From contig NC_016476.1 of the NCBI RefSeq assembly GCF_000226095.1, positions 1,612,001-1,676,000 on the forward strand: 64,000 nt of DNA. The letters are read 5' to 3'. This document shows positions 26,601 through 36,823 of the stretch, piece after piece. The notes below the pieces were generated by a model, which was not told where the DNA came from, ran no database searches, and was given only the letters and a program-made list of their open reading frames with translations. A program made the position numbers and the translations under genes. Each line of letters opens with the position of its first letter. The stretch's first letter is position 1. This stretch comes from Thermothelomyces thermophilus ATCC 42464. Taxonomy: Eukaryota; Ascomycota; Sordariomycetes; Sordariales; Chaetomiaceae.

Positions 26601-29360
26601 AGTTAGCGTGTCCAAAGCTTGGTATACATTTTCTGGCGGTAAAGCAGGTAGATCTAATAACCCCTTTAAAGTAGAAGGATCTACTAGGCGGCAAACGTTA
26701 CTAGATTTTATATCCTTATAGGATTTTAAATGCCAGAAGAGAGCGTTTCGTGATTCTAGAGTAGTATTATAGAAACTATAGGTATAGTAAGCTAGGTCTG
26801 TAAGATTGGCTTTATAGTTACAGATAGAAGGAAGAGGGCTAGTTCTATAATATCGCTTAACGTAGGTATATAGTTTAATTTACAAGCTAAAGGACTTATA
26901 GCACTTATAATAGGTAAGCTACAAATCTAGAACGAGGTATATAATACTAGTATTGCTACCTAAAGATTTAGATCCTACTCTAGATTTAGAGGCGCTTTTG
27001 GTTAACTACATGTTAGATTAGTCTGACTTAGAGCTATCGCTAGCTTCTTTAGCAAAGTTAGCGCGGTCGCGATATTCCTTTCGCTAGCGGTTATCCTTGC
27101 CAAATCTAACCTGCTTTTGGCCACGATTGCCCTACTTATGGCAATCCTAGTTATGGCGATCCTGGTTACGGTTATAGTCAAATCTGTAATCGCGATCAAA
27201 CCTACGGTTATAGTCAAATCCGTAGTTACGTTCAAATCTATAGTCGCGCTAGTCGTATCTTAAAGACTTATCGTATCTATAGCTAAATTAGTATAGTTAA
27301 TTAGTGTTATAGTGTATAGGCTTGTAAGGGCGGTCTTTAGCCTTTAGGTATTTTAGCTTACCGTCTATAGATATCTTCTTCTCTAGATAAAGGTAGTAGT
27401 TAAAAGCGGCCGCTAGAACGATAGATCGAGACTGCTTGATATACTATATATAGGTCCTAAGTAAAGAGTATCGCTAGGGAGGATCTAAATACTACTTAAT
27501 ATAAAGGTCTATAGCTAACTAGACTTAAGCTATAATACCTTACTAGTTATTGTTATATTTGTTAAGTATATATATCGAGTATACCTAACGAAGTATTTTC
27601 TATACGAAGAAACTAAGCACTTACTTATCCTTCGTAATGTCCTTTAGATATAGGCTAGCTTCATTAAACTTATAGGTAGCAGTTATAGCATTAGGTATAA
27701 AGCGCTCCTATAATTAATCTATAATAGCTCGAAGACCTTATTTACGTAATTATCTACACGTAGAGCCGTTTAACTTATTAGTCTACCAAATGATAGCTAG
27801 GCCGCTAAGAAGGGTCTAGAAGAAGGATAGAATCTACATCTTAACGCTACCGTTAGGGTTGCTTTCTAGGAAGGTTTTAATACGGTTAGCGAAGCAGTAG
27901 ACGTTGGTAAATACCAGATTCTTACTATCGTTAATAATACCTAAGGAACGTAGGTTAGGGAAAGAAGGATCAAACTAGCTAATATTGTCCCTCTTAATCT
28001 TAAAGTCTAAATAACTCTATATACTTATAGTAGTATTGTATATTGACTTATATCTACGATATCTGTTACCATTGTTACTATTACCATTACTACCGTTACT
28101 ACTGCTACCGTTATTAGGGTATAGGGCGCTACAATAGTATCCCAGATTCTAGTCTTCTAAAGGTTAGTAACGGTTAGATAAGGTGTTGTTATTACTAGAT
28201 CTCAAGGAATTAGGTTCTCTACCTCTACTATTACTAGTTATAAAGTATAGGATCTTATATAAAGACTATATACGTTTAGGGTGGCTAAGATTATAATAAT
28301 AGCCAATTCCTATACCTTTAGGAGGTATAGGGAAAGTACTACTATTATATTATATATCTTCTATAATATTACTAATTTACTAGACTTCTTCTATAATAGC
28401 GCTTAGTCTAGTAAGATCAAAGGAAGATTACTAATAACTAGGCAATTAATTGTTATTTTCACCGTCTTAACTATATATTATATTAACTATTTCCTTTATC
28501 TATATTACTATCTAGCCAAGTATATTTCTATACTATGACAAGTATATTTCTAGATCCTCGATACAATCAAATATTAGATCTAGCGTTACTAGTATATCCT
28601 TCTCTAGGCAGCTATAAAGTCGATCTTCGACTCCCTTTAGGTGGCTTACAAAGCTATAGTCTATCCTAACTATACTTTTCTTAAGCTACTATAATAGTTT
28701 ATAGATAGCTCCTTTAATCTTGTCAGAAAAGCGGTTAGTTCGTTCCTTTAACTAGTCAAATCGAAGATCTATCTTGCCATGTAGCTAGCTTATCGTCTCC
28801 TTATTAGCGCCAAAATTATCAGGTTTAGCTTAATATAACTTGTAGTCATTAGCAAATCCAAGTAACGATTCTAGCTCCTACAGAGGAGGAGCTTCTTCTT
28901 ATAGTTAGTCCTTAGGGTCTAATACCTATACTTATAGTATATAAGGTATCTTATCGTACCTTTATAGTATACTCTTAGCAAAGTCAGACAGTTCCTTATA
29001 TAATAGCTTTTTAAAAGGGGAATTTAAAGGATAAGGAGGGCTAGGAGGGTCCTCTATAGGAAAGGATCCTAGGGTTAATATAAGATTCGCCTAGCTACTA
29101 GTTACCAAGTCACCAGGTCAAACAAAGATAGGGTTAATAGATAGGAGGAGGAGATAGGTAGATAGATAACTGCCCTAGTTACCAAGTTACTAGGAATAGA
29201 GGGATTTTATAGTAGTTATAATAGAATAGCCTGGTTCGGTTACCAAGTCACTAAGACCGAACGCAACTATCGTGAAAGTGGTACTAAACTAATCGTTAAC
29301 GTGATTCAATTCCAGTGCTGATGGTTTTAGATGGTTAGAAGCAGAGTTTCTGCTACCATT
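23605..29360 (-). pseudogene. Element C gag, protease, RT and RNase H remnant
   Basis: On the minus strand, gag occupies roughly 26500-28900, with an Arg/Tyr/Asn-rich low-complexity end near 27100-27280. Retropepsin lies around 26200-26470 (a D-x-STSRSLI segment, then a LAPNLLIDNEF segment). RT lies at about 24350-25300 with its catalytic box FIDDIVIF still intact near 24769-24792. RNase H lies at about 23820-24350, with the PVMFLSRLLT and LDALSKL motifs of this fungal gypsy group. An open stretch of 70 codons (25830-26042) lies in the protease-RT linker. The frame is otherwise interrupted by TAG/TAA. Confidence 0.83.
29341..29358 (-). other. Candidate tRNA primer-binding site of element C
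   Basis: On the minus strand, TGGTAGCAGAAACTCTGC begins two bases inside the 5' LTR boundary. It starts with TGG, the complement of a tRNA CCA end. From memory the fungal initiator tRNA-Met 3' end would give a closely similar PBS with about two internal mismatches, so tRNA-iMet is the best guess. Confidence 0.5.
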
Positions 29361-29599
29361 TGATGGAAGATGGTTTTAATAGATGGAAGATGGTTCTAAT
29401 TGATGGAAGAAAGTTGGTAAGTAGTAAATAGTTCAAAAGATCGATGTCTTCTTCCTACTTTGGCTGGCCTTGTTGGCTCTATATAAGTAGAGGATAGGAA
29501 CAAAGAACACTCCGTTTGCTAACTCGTTTGCTAGATCCACAGGGCTTATCTTATCTAACCTTATACGATGGACGCGTCCACAGGCAACGTACTGTATCA
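29361..29599 (-). repeat. 5' LTR of element C (239 bp, uninterrupted)
   Basis: It starts TGATGGAAG and ends CTGTATCA on the plus strand. It has a TATATAAG-like segment at about 29479-29488. It shows the uninterrupted form of the site where element A entered the other LTR (AGGAACAAAGAACACTCC, 29496-29513). CAGGG follows at 29600-29604. Confidence 0.92.
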
Positions 29600-29687
29600 C
29601 AGGGTAAGAGAGTTTGTAATAGAAGAAGCTACTACTAATATTAAAGATACGTCGGCAGAGGAGCAGTTAAGGCGCTAGGCTTATAAC
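29600..29687 (-). mobile_element. Copia element D leader with primer-binding region
   Basis: This short internal piece of element D was separated from the rest (left of 6471) by insertion of C. Directly against the LTR, the plus strand (template sense) at 29671-29687 reads GGCGCTAGGCTTATAAC. Similarity to the 5' half of an initiator tRNA-Met, including the CAT anticodon position decayed to TAT, extends back to about 29656. Several copia elements prime from a tRNA-iMet half rather than the 3' end, which fits. Confidence 0.6.
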
Positions 29688-29899
29688 TGCCGAACGTAGT
29701 GATGAGCTTCCGGGAGCGTTAAAAGCAGTTTGTAGTAGGTGGCTATACGAAGGAAAAGAGTGCCTTGTTAAAACTATCTACAAAGGAGACAAAAAGAGTA
29801 GTATTTATAGACAAACGGACTAGCCAATGCGTTGAACAGCCTTATATAGCTGTGGCAAACGCGTGGCTAATATGTTTGGAAGCTCCACAGCTTCTGACA
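29688..29899 (-). repeat. 5' LTR of copia element D (212 bp)
   Basis: It runs TGCCGAACG to CTTCTGACA on the plus strand. Its limits are set by comparison with the solo LTR at 52004-52217, which shares both ends and blocks such as GTGGCT, AACTATCTA, TATTTAT and CGTGGCTA. It marks the right edge of the repeat block, 41 bp from the neighbouring stop codon. The partner LTR was not found in the window, so the target duplication cannot be confirmed (flank CCTCA). Confidence 0.78.
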
Positions 29900-29940
29900 C
29901 CTCATATTTGCTTTCGCGCGACGCGTATATCATATGTGCT

Positions 29941-31723
29941 TTAAAATCCCAGCACCCGATTTGCCTCTTCGACCGCCGCCTTTCCACCAGGGGTGTCATC
30001 CTCCACCGTAGCAAGCCTGTCGAGACCTATCGATTGGACTCCGAGAGGGTCGCAGTACTTCTTCACGTACTCCTCCGTGGCCCTCCCGATATGCCTCGAC
30101 TCTCCCTCGCCGCCCGGGAAGTCAGGGGCAGGTGTGCCCCGAAGGAAGGCGGCTCGCTGGCGAGCAACGTACTCGGCGCTGGCTACTGTGGTCGGGCACA
30201 CGGGAATGTACAGGACGCTGGAGTCACTGGTGCCGGCGTGTTTCTTGTCGACGGCGTGGATTGCTGCGGGTGCGTTAGCAGAACCCCATCCCCCTGGCAT
30301 TTTCTTCTCTCTCCAAGAACCAAAGAAAACACCGAGAATTGACACTCACTGTCGCAATGCCACACCACGTAGTCCCCTGGCCTCACCTCGGGCACGTGCA
30401 CCATGGTCTTCTCCAGCTCTAGATGCGGGTGCGCCCCCTCTGGAAACTCCTGCGCACACCCCATGGCCGCACCCTGGATCTCACTCGTCATCCGCTCCCC
30501 GCCAGTAAACTCCCAGTTGTCCTCGTCCAGATATCTCTCCCTATTGCCATCGAGCTCCTCCAGCCCTCTCTTCGCCGCAAAGAAGGGCCTCAGCAGCGCG
30601 TACACCCCGGTCTCTTTCACCAAGGGGTTCACCAGCAGCGTCCCCTGCAGAGGGCCACTCCGGCTGATAGCCAACCAACCCTGAAACATGCGGAACATGC
30701 TGCAGGCGCCGAGCCCGCCGTATAGGTCGGTCACGGCGCGGACGCGCGGCGCCGCGTCGAACGGGTCGTACCCGGCTCCTCCTTCCCCTGCTTTCTTTGA
30801 ATTCCCGCCATCCCAGCGGCCGCGGAAGACGGCGTCGTAAACCCCGCCGCGGCCGTACCCGCGCTCCTCCCAGCGCTCGACGCTGCCGCCGTCCTGGTGC
30901 GGCCCGAGTGCGAAGTGCGCGTCGCCCGGCCGCCGGATCCGCAGCCGATCGGCGTAGCTGAGCGGTGTGTGCATCGACACGGGCGCCGACGGGTCCGACG
31001 CCGCGTGCCAGAGGGTCGTCATGAGCGCGCGCTGCGTGGCCAGCAGGTTCGGGTGGGCACGGGCGCGGACCTGTGCCGGCGACCAGTAGACTTCGAGAAC
31101 CTGCGGTTCGCTCGGCGGGAAGCCTGTGGGCGGGTGTCAGTTTGTTGAAGGACTATGTAGTTGTGGACTAGCAAATAGACGTAGAAAGAAAGTTGAACAC
31201 GGAAATAAAAAAGGCTGGGAGGGGGGAACAAACCGCGGGTGTGGGGGTTCTGGCGGACATATTCTTCGATTTCAAACTTGTAGGATCTGGCTTCGTCCTC
31301 CGGGATGACGCCGCGGATCACGGCCACGCCGCGCTTCTTGATTTCGGGTTTCAAGGCTTCGAGATCGTCTTGAAGATGGCTGAAGCGAACTTCAGGGATG
31401 ATGGCGGGCCCGGTGCGTGCGATGAGCTCGTTCTCATTTTGCAGCGCAGCGAGCAGGCGCTTCCAGCTCGCGATAACTGCGTCCTCGTGGCCGCTAACCA
31501 GGCGGAGCTTGAGCTCGCGGAACCGGTCCGGCAGGGGCGGAGTCTTCTTCCCAGAAAGAGAAGTGAATGTGTCGGAAATATCGCCCTCGGCTTTGCCTAG
31601 GTTGTTCATGGCGGCCATGGATGTGGCATGGCGGGAATGGCTGCTCGGAAGATTTACCGCGCAGGAATTGAAGTGTCTAGGTCGAAGGCTACGTAGGGAT
31701 TTGGAGATCATCGTGCCGTCCAA
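29941..31723 (-). CDS. DUF1479 family protein (Fe(II)/2-oxoglutarate oxygenase-like), 528 aa
   Basis: Three exons on the minus strand, 31234-31723, 30350-31123 and 30263-29941, join in frame. The introns are 110 and 86 bp (donors GTTTGT and GTGAGT, acceptors CACAG and CGCAG). The product belongs to the DUF1479 family, which has a jelly-roll oxygenase fold. HQDGG at residues 239-243 and the WHCD histidine at about 419 are plausible metal ligands. No substrate is known. The first about 35 residues are basic and hydroxylated, so a mitochondrial leader is possible; downstream Met codons (MISK, MAAMNN) are alternative starts. The C-terminus (ANRVLGF) looks complete. The copia D LTR begins 41 bp after the stop, so transcript termination probably lies in or is altered by the transposon. 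The upstream region is shared with the divergent transcription-factor gene. Confidence 0.85.
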
Positions 31724-32377
31724 ATCAGGACCAACGGTCGACGGAGAAGGAGGAGGGAATTGAAGTCAACAATGGATTGATGTAAGAATATGTAATTATG
31801 CGCATCAGTTGATGATGGAATGATATGCCGTTGATCAGTGAAAAGGAAAAGGGACCAATTCATCCCACTTAGAGAAGACATGTTGTGATAATTGTATCTG
31901 ATCAGCGCGGTGAAAGCCAGCTTCCACCATTCCAAAGTCTCAACGAGTGTTTCTCTGGCCATGAGCGGAAGTGCCCGATTGGGAACAGGCGCAACAGATC
32001 GACGTCATTGTCACTGGGCTCGTGCACGTCGGCATAACTATTTGGCGGGCGGAGGTGGGGTTTAGCGTCGCACTGGCGAAAGTAACAGAATAGAGTTGAT
32101 GGGTGGATTCACTCAGAGTTGAGCTCTTAATGTTTACGGCTCAAGGGTGGTAGGTTCTAAGCTGGGAACAATCTTACAGAGAGACCGATGGGAAGGAGCG
32201 GACTGGCCGGAACGGGAAAGTCCGAAGCCCCGCCCCAGATTGTGTCCACCAAAGATCCTCGGCCTTTTCGTCAGCTCGAGCAGTCGGCTCTGTTCGGACG
32301 GCGAGAAAACCAGCCCCCGATTCCACAGCGGAGAGCGACATCTCCCGTCGTCTTTTGGCTCTCTGGTTTCTCTCGTC
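31724..32377. promoter_or_regulatory. Divergent intergenic region between DUF1479 and transcription-factor genes
   Basis: These 654 bp between two divergent start codons must hold both promoters. No canonical TATA box is obvious, and small open frames here are not credible genes. Confidence 0.5.
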
Positions 32378-35198
32378 ATGGCAGGCGCGAGCACATCCGG
32401 TGCTGGGCACACAGTCAGGTTTGTGGGGCACGATGCAGCCGGACTCCCCGTAAAGAGGAAGCAGGTCCATCAAGCATGTTTCCAGTGCAGAAAGCGGAAG
32501 GTGCGGTGCAATATGCCTTTTTTCTTTCTCTTTTTGGCTTTCACTTATTTTTTTCTTTCTTCGGTAAAAATAAGTGAAGAAGAGACGGTCGCAATCTTGA
32601 TCAAAACTGACGTACTCGACAGAAACGATGCAACCATGTAGAGGATTCAATCCGCGACACTCCAGAAGCAGACGAAGAAGCAACAAACAAGGCGGCCGGC
32701 GAGGGCCCAGCAGCGCGGAGCGACCCAAAATGCTCAGTTTCCGTCGCTGCTGACAGAGACACTTCGGATGCTGCCGCCCAGTTGCTCCGCTTCTTTCATC
32801 ATGCTGCGGACAGGGCATCTAGCAACAATCCCGAGGATGATCAGACCCAGCCACCGCGGCCAATGTCTCCAGCGCCGCCGTTTCTGGGAGATCTGAATCC
32901 TGAAGGCATTCTGGTCGAAGCCACTATGGTTTCCTCTCAAAAGACCCCGCCGGCAGATGACGAGCCGGGCCACCAGGATATTGGCTTCTTACCACCAACC
33001 CCGCCTCGCCAGTCTAAAGAGTCGCCGACACGGGGGCGAGCGACGACATGCACAGGCAGCCCCAAACTGTGCGAAGACAAAACAGGCCCCTACTTCTCCG
33101 TTCCCAGGGAAGATGGCACGCGGCTCACGATACACGTACAAGACACGGCCAAGTTTGCTGCCATCGCTCAGATTCTTGTCACCCGCGAGCTCGCCGAGAA
33201 GATAATGCCCTCCGACGCGGAGTGGCGAGCCATGAGGGACCTTTACTTGACCAAAATACACCCCATCTTTCCCATCTACGAGAAGTCGGCTCTGATGGAC
33301 CTACCACAAGAACGGGGGTTGCGGGAACTCATTCAGGCGTCTGTGTGCCTTGCTGCAGCCACAGACCCGGAGACCCATAACCTACTCACATTCAAGTCGC
33401 AGAGTCACGGAGAAGCTAGGTCACATAAGGTTGTTCCTTATGATGACTATTCTCGTGACATGGCCAGCTTTATCAACAAACGCCTCGTTGAGCTGCAAGA
33501 GAGCCGGCAGATCCCCTTGACCAATCAAATCCAGGTCATGGCCCTGACATGCTTGTACTGGCAGCCGACAAGCCCGACCGAGCGGTTCGAGCCGCTAACC
33601 CTCTATGCGAAACTTGTCAGTCTGGTGCATACCCATGGCGTCCACTTGGGAATCCTAGCGAGGGGACACTCAGAATGCTGCAGTGAAGGACGCGGCAAGA
33701 GGATTTTCAAATGCCTCTACGCCCTTGACAGATTACTAGCCGCCATTTCGGCACGGCCACTCATGTTCCACAATGTCGATCTCACCCAGATTCCCCATCC
33801 TGACGAGCAGGATTCACCCATCTTCAGGCTTTTCATCTCCTTGATCCTGCTTCTCGATCAAGTCTTTGAACTGTACCGGCCGCGACCCAAATTCACGTGC
33901 ATCGATATGCCCGTTTTTGAGCGTATGGCTATTGAAGCGGGCGCGCAATCCGAGCCCGAAGGTCTGCTCGGTACGTATCCCAGTCAGTCGGGTGACGGTT
34001 TCAGCAGTGGGCATATGCACTAATAGCGCCAACTTCAGTTACGCTCGAGGTCCTCTACCACGCCATCAGCGTCCTCTCGGTTCGAATGCCTCGTCATCGT
34101 TTTCGAACGGCTCCCGAGTGCGACACGCTCCACAGAATATCTACCCATCACTTGCCGCCGAACAGCATGAACGCCCGAAGATCACACTCCGCCGACCGCA
34201 TCCTCGACGTCATTAAAGATTACAAGCTTAGCCCGATGCCCTTCGTCGCTTATGCGTCGACACTATCTCTTAGCGTGGCATACCGCAAGTGGCGCTTCAG
34301 CCAACTGCCCACCTTCCGGACCAGAGGAGGCGCCGACTTCAAAAAGGTGCTTCCAGTAGTGCAGGAACTGGGTGCCATATGGACTACCGCCCGAATAAAC
34401 GGGGAACTCGGCCAGTGCGTACTGCTGAAGCTAGATCGGAATGAGATCATCAATAGGAAGCGTGCGAGGGAGACAGCCGAGGGCTCTGGGACCAAGCGAG
34501 TGCGGGCTGGCCCGCTCGGTGATGCAAACGAACAGGAAGCAGCTGCGGAAGAGCCAAACGGGGCCGTGGAGCGAACCCAAGCCGAAGTGATGACCCAGGC
34601 CACGCCGGCTCCAACACCCAGCAGCGCAAACACACCTCCAGAGAAGCCGTGCAGTTCACACATATCCCGCGACAGAACGGCTCAAGACCTAGGCGCCGGC
34701 AGCAACAGCTTTCTAGGGGCATCGGCCAACCACCGCGATCCTCTTGCCTCTCATACGGCCTCGTTCCTAGCCGACCGTCCGCAACAGCGCTCCCTGCCCC
34801 TGACATGGACTTCGTGTAGGACAGCAGACAAGATGCACCACAGCAGCAATACCCCTGTTGTCCCCCCAAATCCACCTTGGGCCGCGTCGGTCAAAGATGG
34901 CATGACGCAGCCCAACCCTACACAACAGCTGGCCATCTCCCAAGGCGACGGCTGCAACCAGTCAGACGACGCAATCCCATTGCCAAGAGACGTCCTCGAG
35001 CAGCCAGCGAGGCTTAACGAAACGTCGCCGCTGGCCGGATTATCGGAGGGAAGCATGGAAGACTTCATGATTGACGACGATGCTCTGTTTCGATCGTGGG
35101 ATCCACGTTTTGCACAATCGGTAGATTTCTCTTTCAGTAGCATCTTGGACCCGGGAAACCCCTTTGCTTGGCCTGAGTATTGCAATTATACGACGTAA
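32378..35198 (+). CDS. Zn2Cys6-like fungal transcription factor, 876 aa
   Basis: The exons 32378-32500, 32623-33970 and 34039-35198 join in frame; the introns are 122 and 68 bp. The first intron splits the zinc motif: exon 1 ends CFQCRKRK and exon 2 starts KRCNHVED, giving C34-x2-C37-x6-C44 embedded in basic residues. The usual second triad of cysteines is not evident. The first donor (GTGCGG) is weak, but its acceptor and branch-like CTGAC restore the motif exactly. A GDLNPEG motif at about 130-136 and a fungal_trans-type region at about 242-494 follow. A Pro/Ser/Gln-rich tail ends in an acidic segment (EDFMIDDD) that may activate transcription. It probably acts in the nucleus. Targets are unknown. 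Confidence 0.82.
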
Positions 35199-36749
35199 TT
35201 CAGGCCTGTCTATTCTGAATCTGGCAACATAGAAGAAGAATACGCATCTTAGGAGACAGCTTATCATGATTAAAATATTGTCGCGCTTGCCGTTGTGGTC
35301 TCCCGAACCTGCCATGCCATCGCTTTCTGGTTGGACGCTGCGGCATACTAAGCTCCCGCGCTTTCTCGTCTCTTGATATGCCTCCTATCTGGCCAAAAGG
35401 TGCTAGGCAGATTGCCAATACCCACCGTGTATTATTGGGGACCCGAAGCAAGACGAATCACGGATTTGAAATGCTTGCGAGGTAGCATTGCAAAGACACT
35501 TAGGTTGATTCAGGCTTTTGCAAGAAAGAGGATAAGAATAACCCACGAGAAAATGTTGCCATAACGGTCTCAAGTCCTACTTATCCTTGAATCCAGAAAT
35601 GTTCCAGGCTATCCTTCACCCGCCCAGTCCCGTTCGGTTGAGTGCCCCAAAACAGTCATACTTCGATCAATCCGAAACCAGCCACATCCTGCTTAGAAAG
35701 TCAGCCTTGATTCATCCAGCAGTTGAGGTCAGGACAGCTCAAAAGAAAACAAACTTCTAAATAACCACCAACAACTCGGTCAAGCCAAGTTCACTCAGCA
35801 AACGAACCACTTACAGCGCTTTTGCGCACAGTTTACTACGCCATTACCAGACAGCACCGCCTATCCTTCCCAAATTCCTATCCATCGGACCGTTGCTCTA
35901 ATTAATCGACCTGCTGGTCCATCTCCCTGCCAGTCTCCCTAAGCTCCCATGTAACGCACTCCCCACTCCGGTGCTGGCCATATCATTTCTAGCACCTGCA
36001 GCTGCGCTGCCGCCTCCCGCCAATCCGGGAGAAGTAAGCAGACCGAGCCTCGCGAGTGTCTGGACCAGAAGCGCCGCTTCGACTAACCGATTCTCATCAG
36101 GACTATTATTACTCTCCAGGGCGTCTGAGGGGACGCGCGCCAGGGGTTCGTCGGGCCGTCGACGGTAGGCGGGCACGGCGTCGTGATAACTATCCGGGGA
36201 CGCGCGCCACCCGAGGCCGAGAGGGACGACATAGAGCGACGGTCACGATCGGGGGCGCAAGCTACGGGGTCGCTTCAGGGGTCAACACGGTGATTTGTGG
36301 GGTGCCCATCGGAGACTACACCCCTGTTGGCGAAGAGGAGTGAGCTGGTGAACCCCTCCGGGCCGGTGAGGGCCGGTCAGGCGGCAGCTCCCGGCAGTCT
36401 CTTTCATTTCTCTGGAGTCTAATAATTAAAGTCTGACCAAGGCCTCGTTAATATTCCATTCCCTCTCGGACGCTTCGCGGAATAAATTAATATCTAGCTC
36501 GTGTAACAGCTTCCCAGTCTTCCACCTCAGCATCTTGGTCCTGAAACACAACAAAAACACATCCCCCAATCCTGGAATGAGAGATGGGTTAGAGCTAAGG
36601 TACCTGATCGCCCCTGATCTCTCTCCCCATAGTAATCACTCACCGACCCAACACTACGGATTACACGAAATTTCCAGCCCAACACGTAGAAAGATGTTAC
36701 GGTATACGGAGACCAAAAGAAATCAAAAGAAAAAAAAGCAAGCTTTCGA
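35199..36749. other. Intergenic region, no supported gene
   Basis: The left half is pyrimidine-rich and mixed in composition. The part 35900-36400 is GC-rich with overlapping short frames on both strands (for example 36056-36343 and 35898-36176), none of which resembles a known protein. A short inverted or tandem GGCCGGT motif occurs at about 36361-36380. I see no gene. Confidence 0.5.
36730..36737 (-). terminator. RNA polymerase III terminator of tRNA-Val
   Basis: Eight consecutive T residues on the minus strand lie 12 bases after the tRNA 3' end. Confidence 0.85.
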
Positions 36750-36823
36750 TGATCGAATCCAGGTTCGAACTGGAGACCTTCAGTGTGTTAGACTGACGTG
36801 ATAACCAACTACACCATTCGACC
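36750..36823 (-). tRNA. tRNA-Val (anticodon AAC)
   Basis: The minus strand gives a 74-nt cloverleaf. The acceptor stem GGTCGAA pairs with TTCGATC (one G-T), with discriminator A. The D arm starts GTGTAGTTGG. The anticodon stem TCAGT/ACTGA encloses the loop CTAACAC with anticodon AAC. The T arm contains GTTCGAACC. There is no intron. Internal A and B boxes are intact, so the gene is likely functional. Confidence 0.96.

Larger units (their letters stand above)
6471..29599 (-). mobile_element. Ty3/gypsy chromovirus C (minus strand), carrying nested elements A and B
   Basis: A complete LTR element is bounded by 239-bp LTRs and the 5-bp target duplication CAGGG (6466-6470 and 29600-29604). The left LTR (3' LTR of the element) is split by element A into 6471-6616 and 14226-14318. 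The right LTR (5' LTR) is 29361-29599. The internal region (14319-15998 plus about 23610-29360) is 7.4 kb, and with both LTRs the element is about 7.9 kb. Domains in element order are gag, retropepsin, RT, RNase H, integrase and chromodomain, all on the minus strand. A purine-rich tract (AGGCAGGGGACT) abuts the 3' LTR at about 14319-14331. C lies inside the leader of copia element D. It was itself interrupted by A (in its 3' LTR) and by B (between RNase H and integrase), so it predates both. Confidence 0.9.

Noticed and set aside
29863-31763. Plus-strand open frames of 80-170 codons
   Set aside because: They are GC-driven shadows of the DUF1479 exons on the minus strand.
35898-36343. Overlapping GC-rich frames on both strands
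   Set aside because: No similarity, no splice context, and composition explains the openness.
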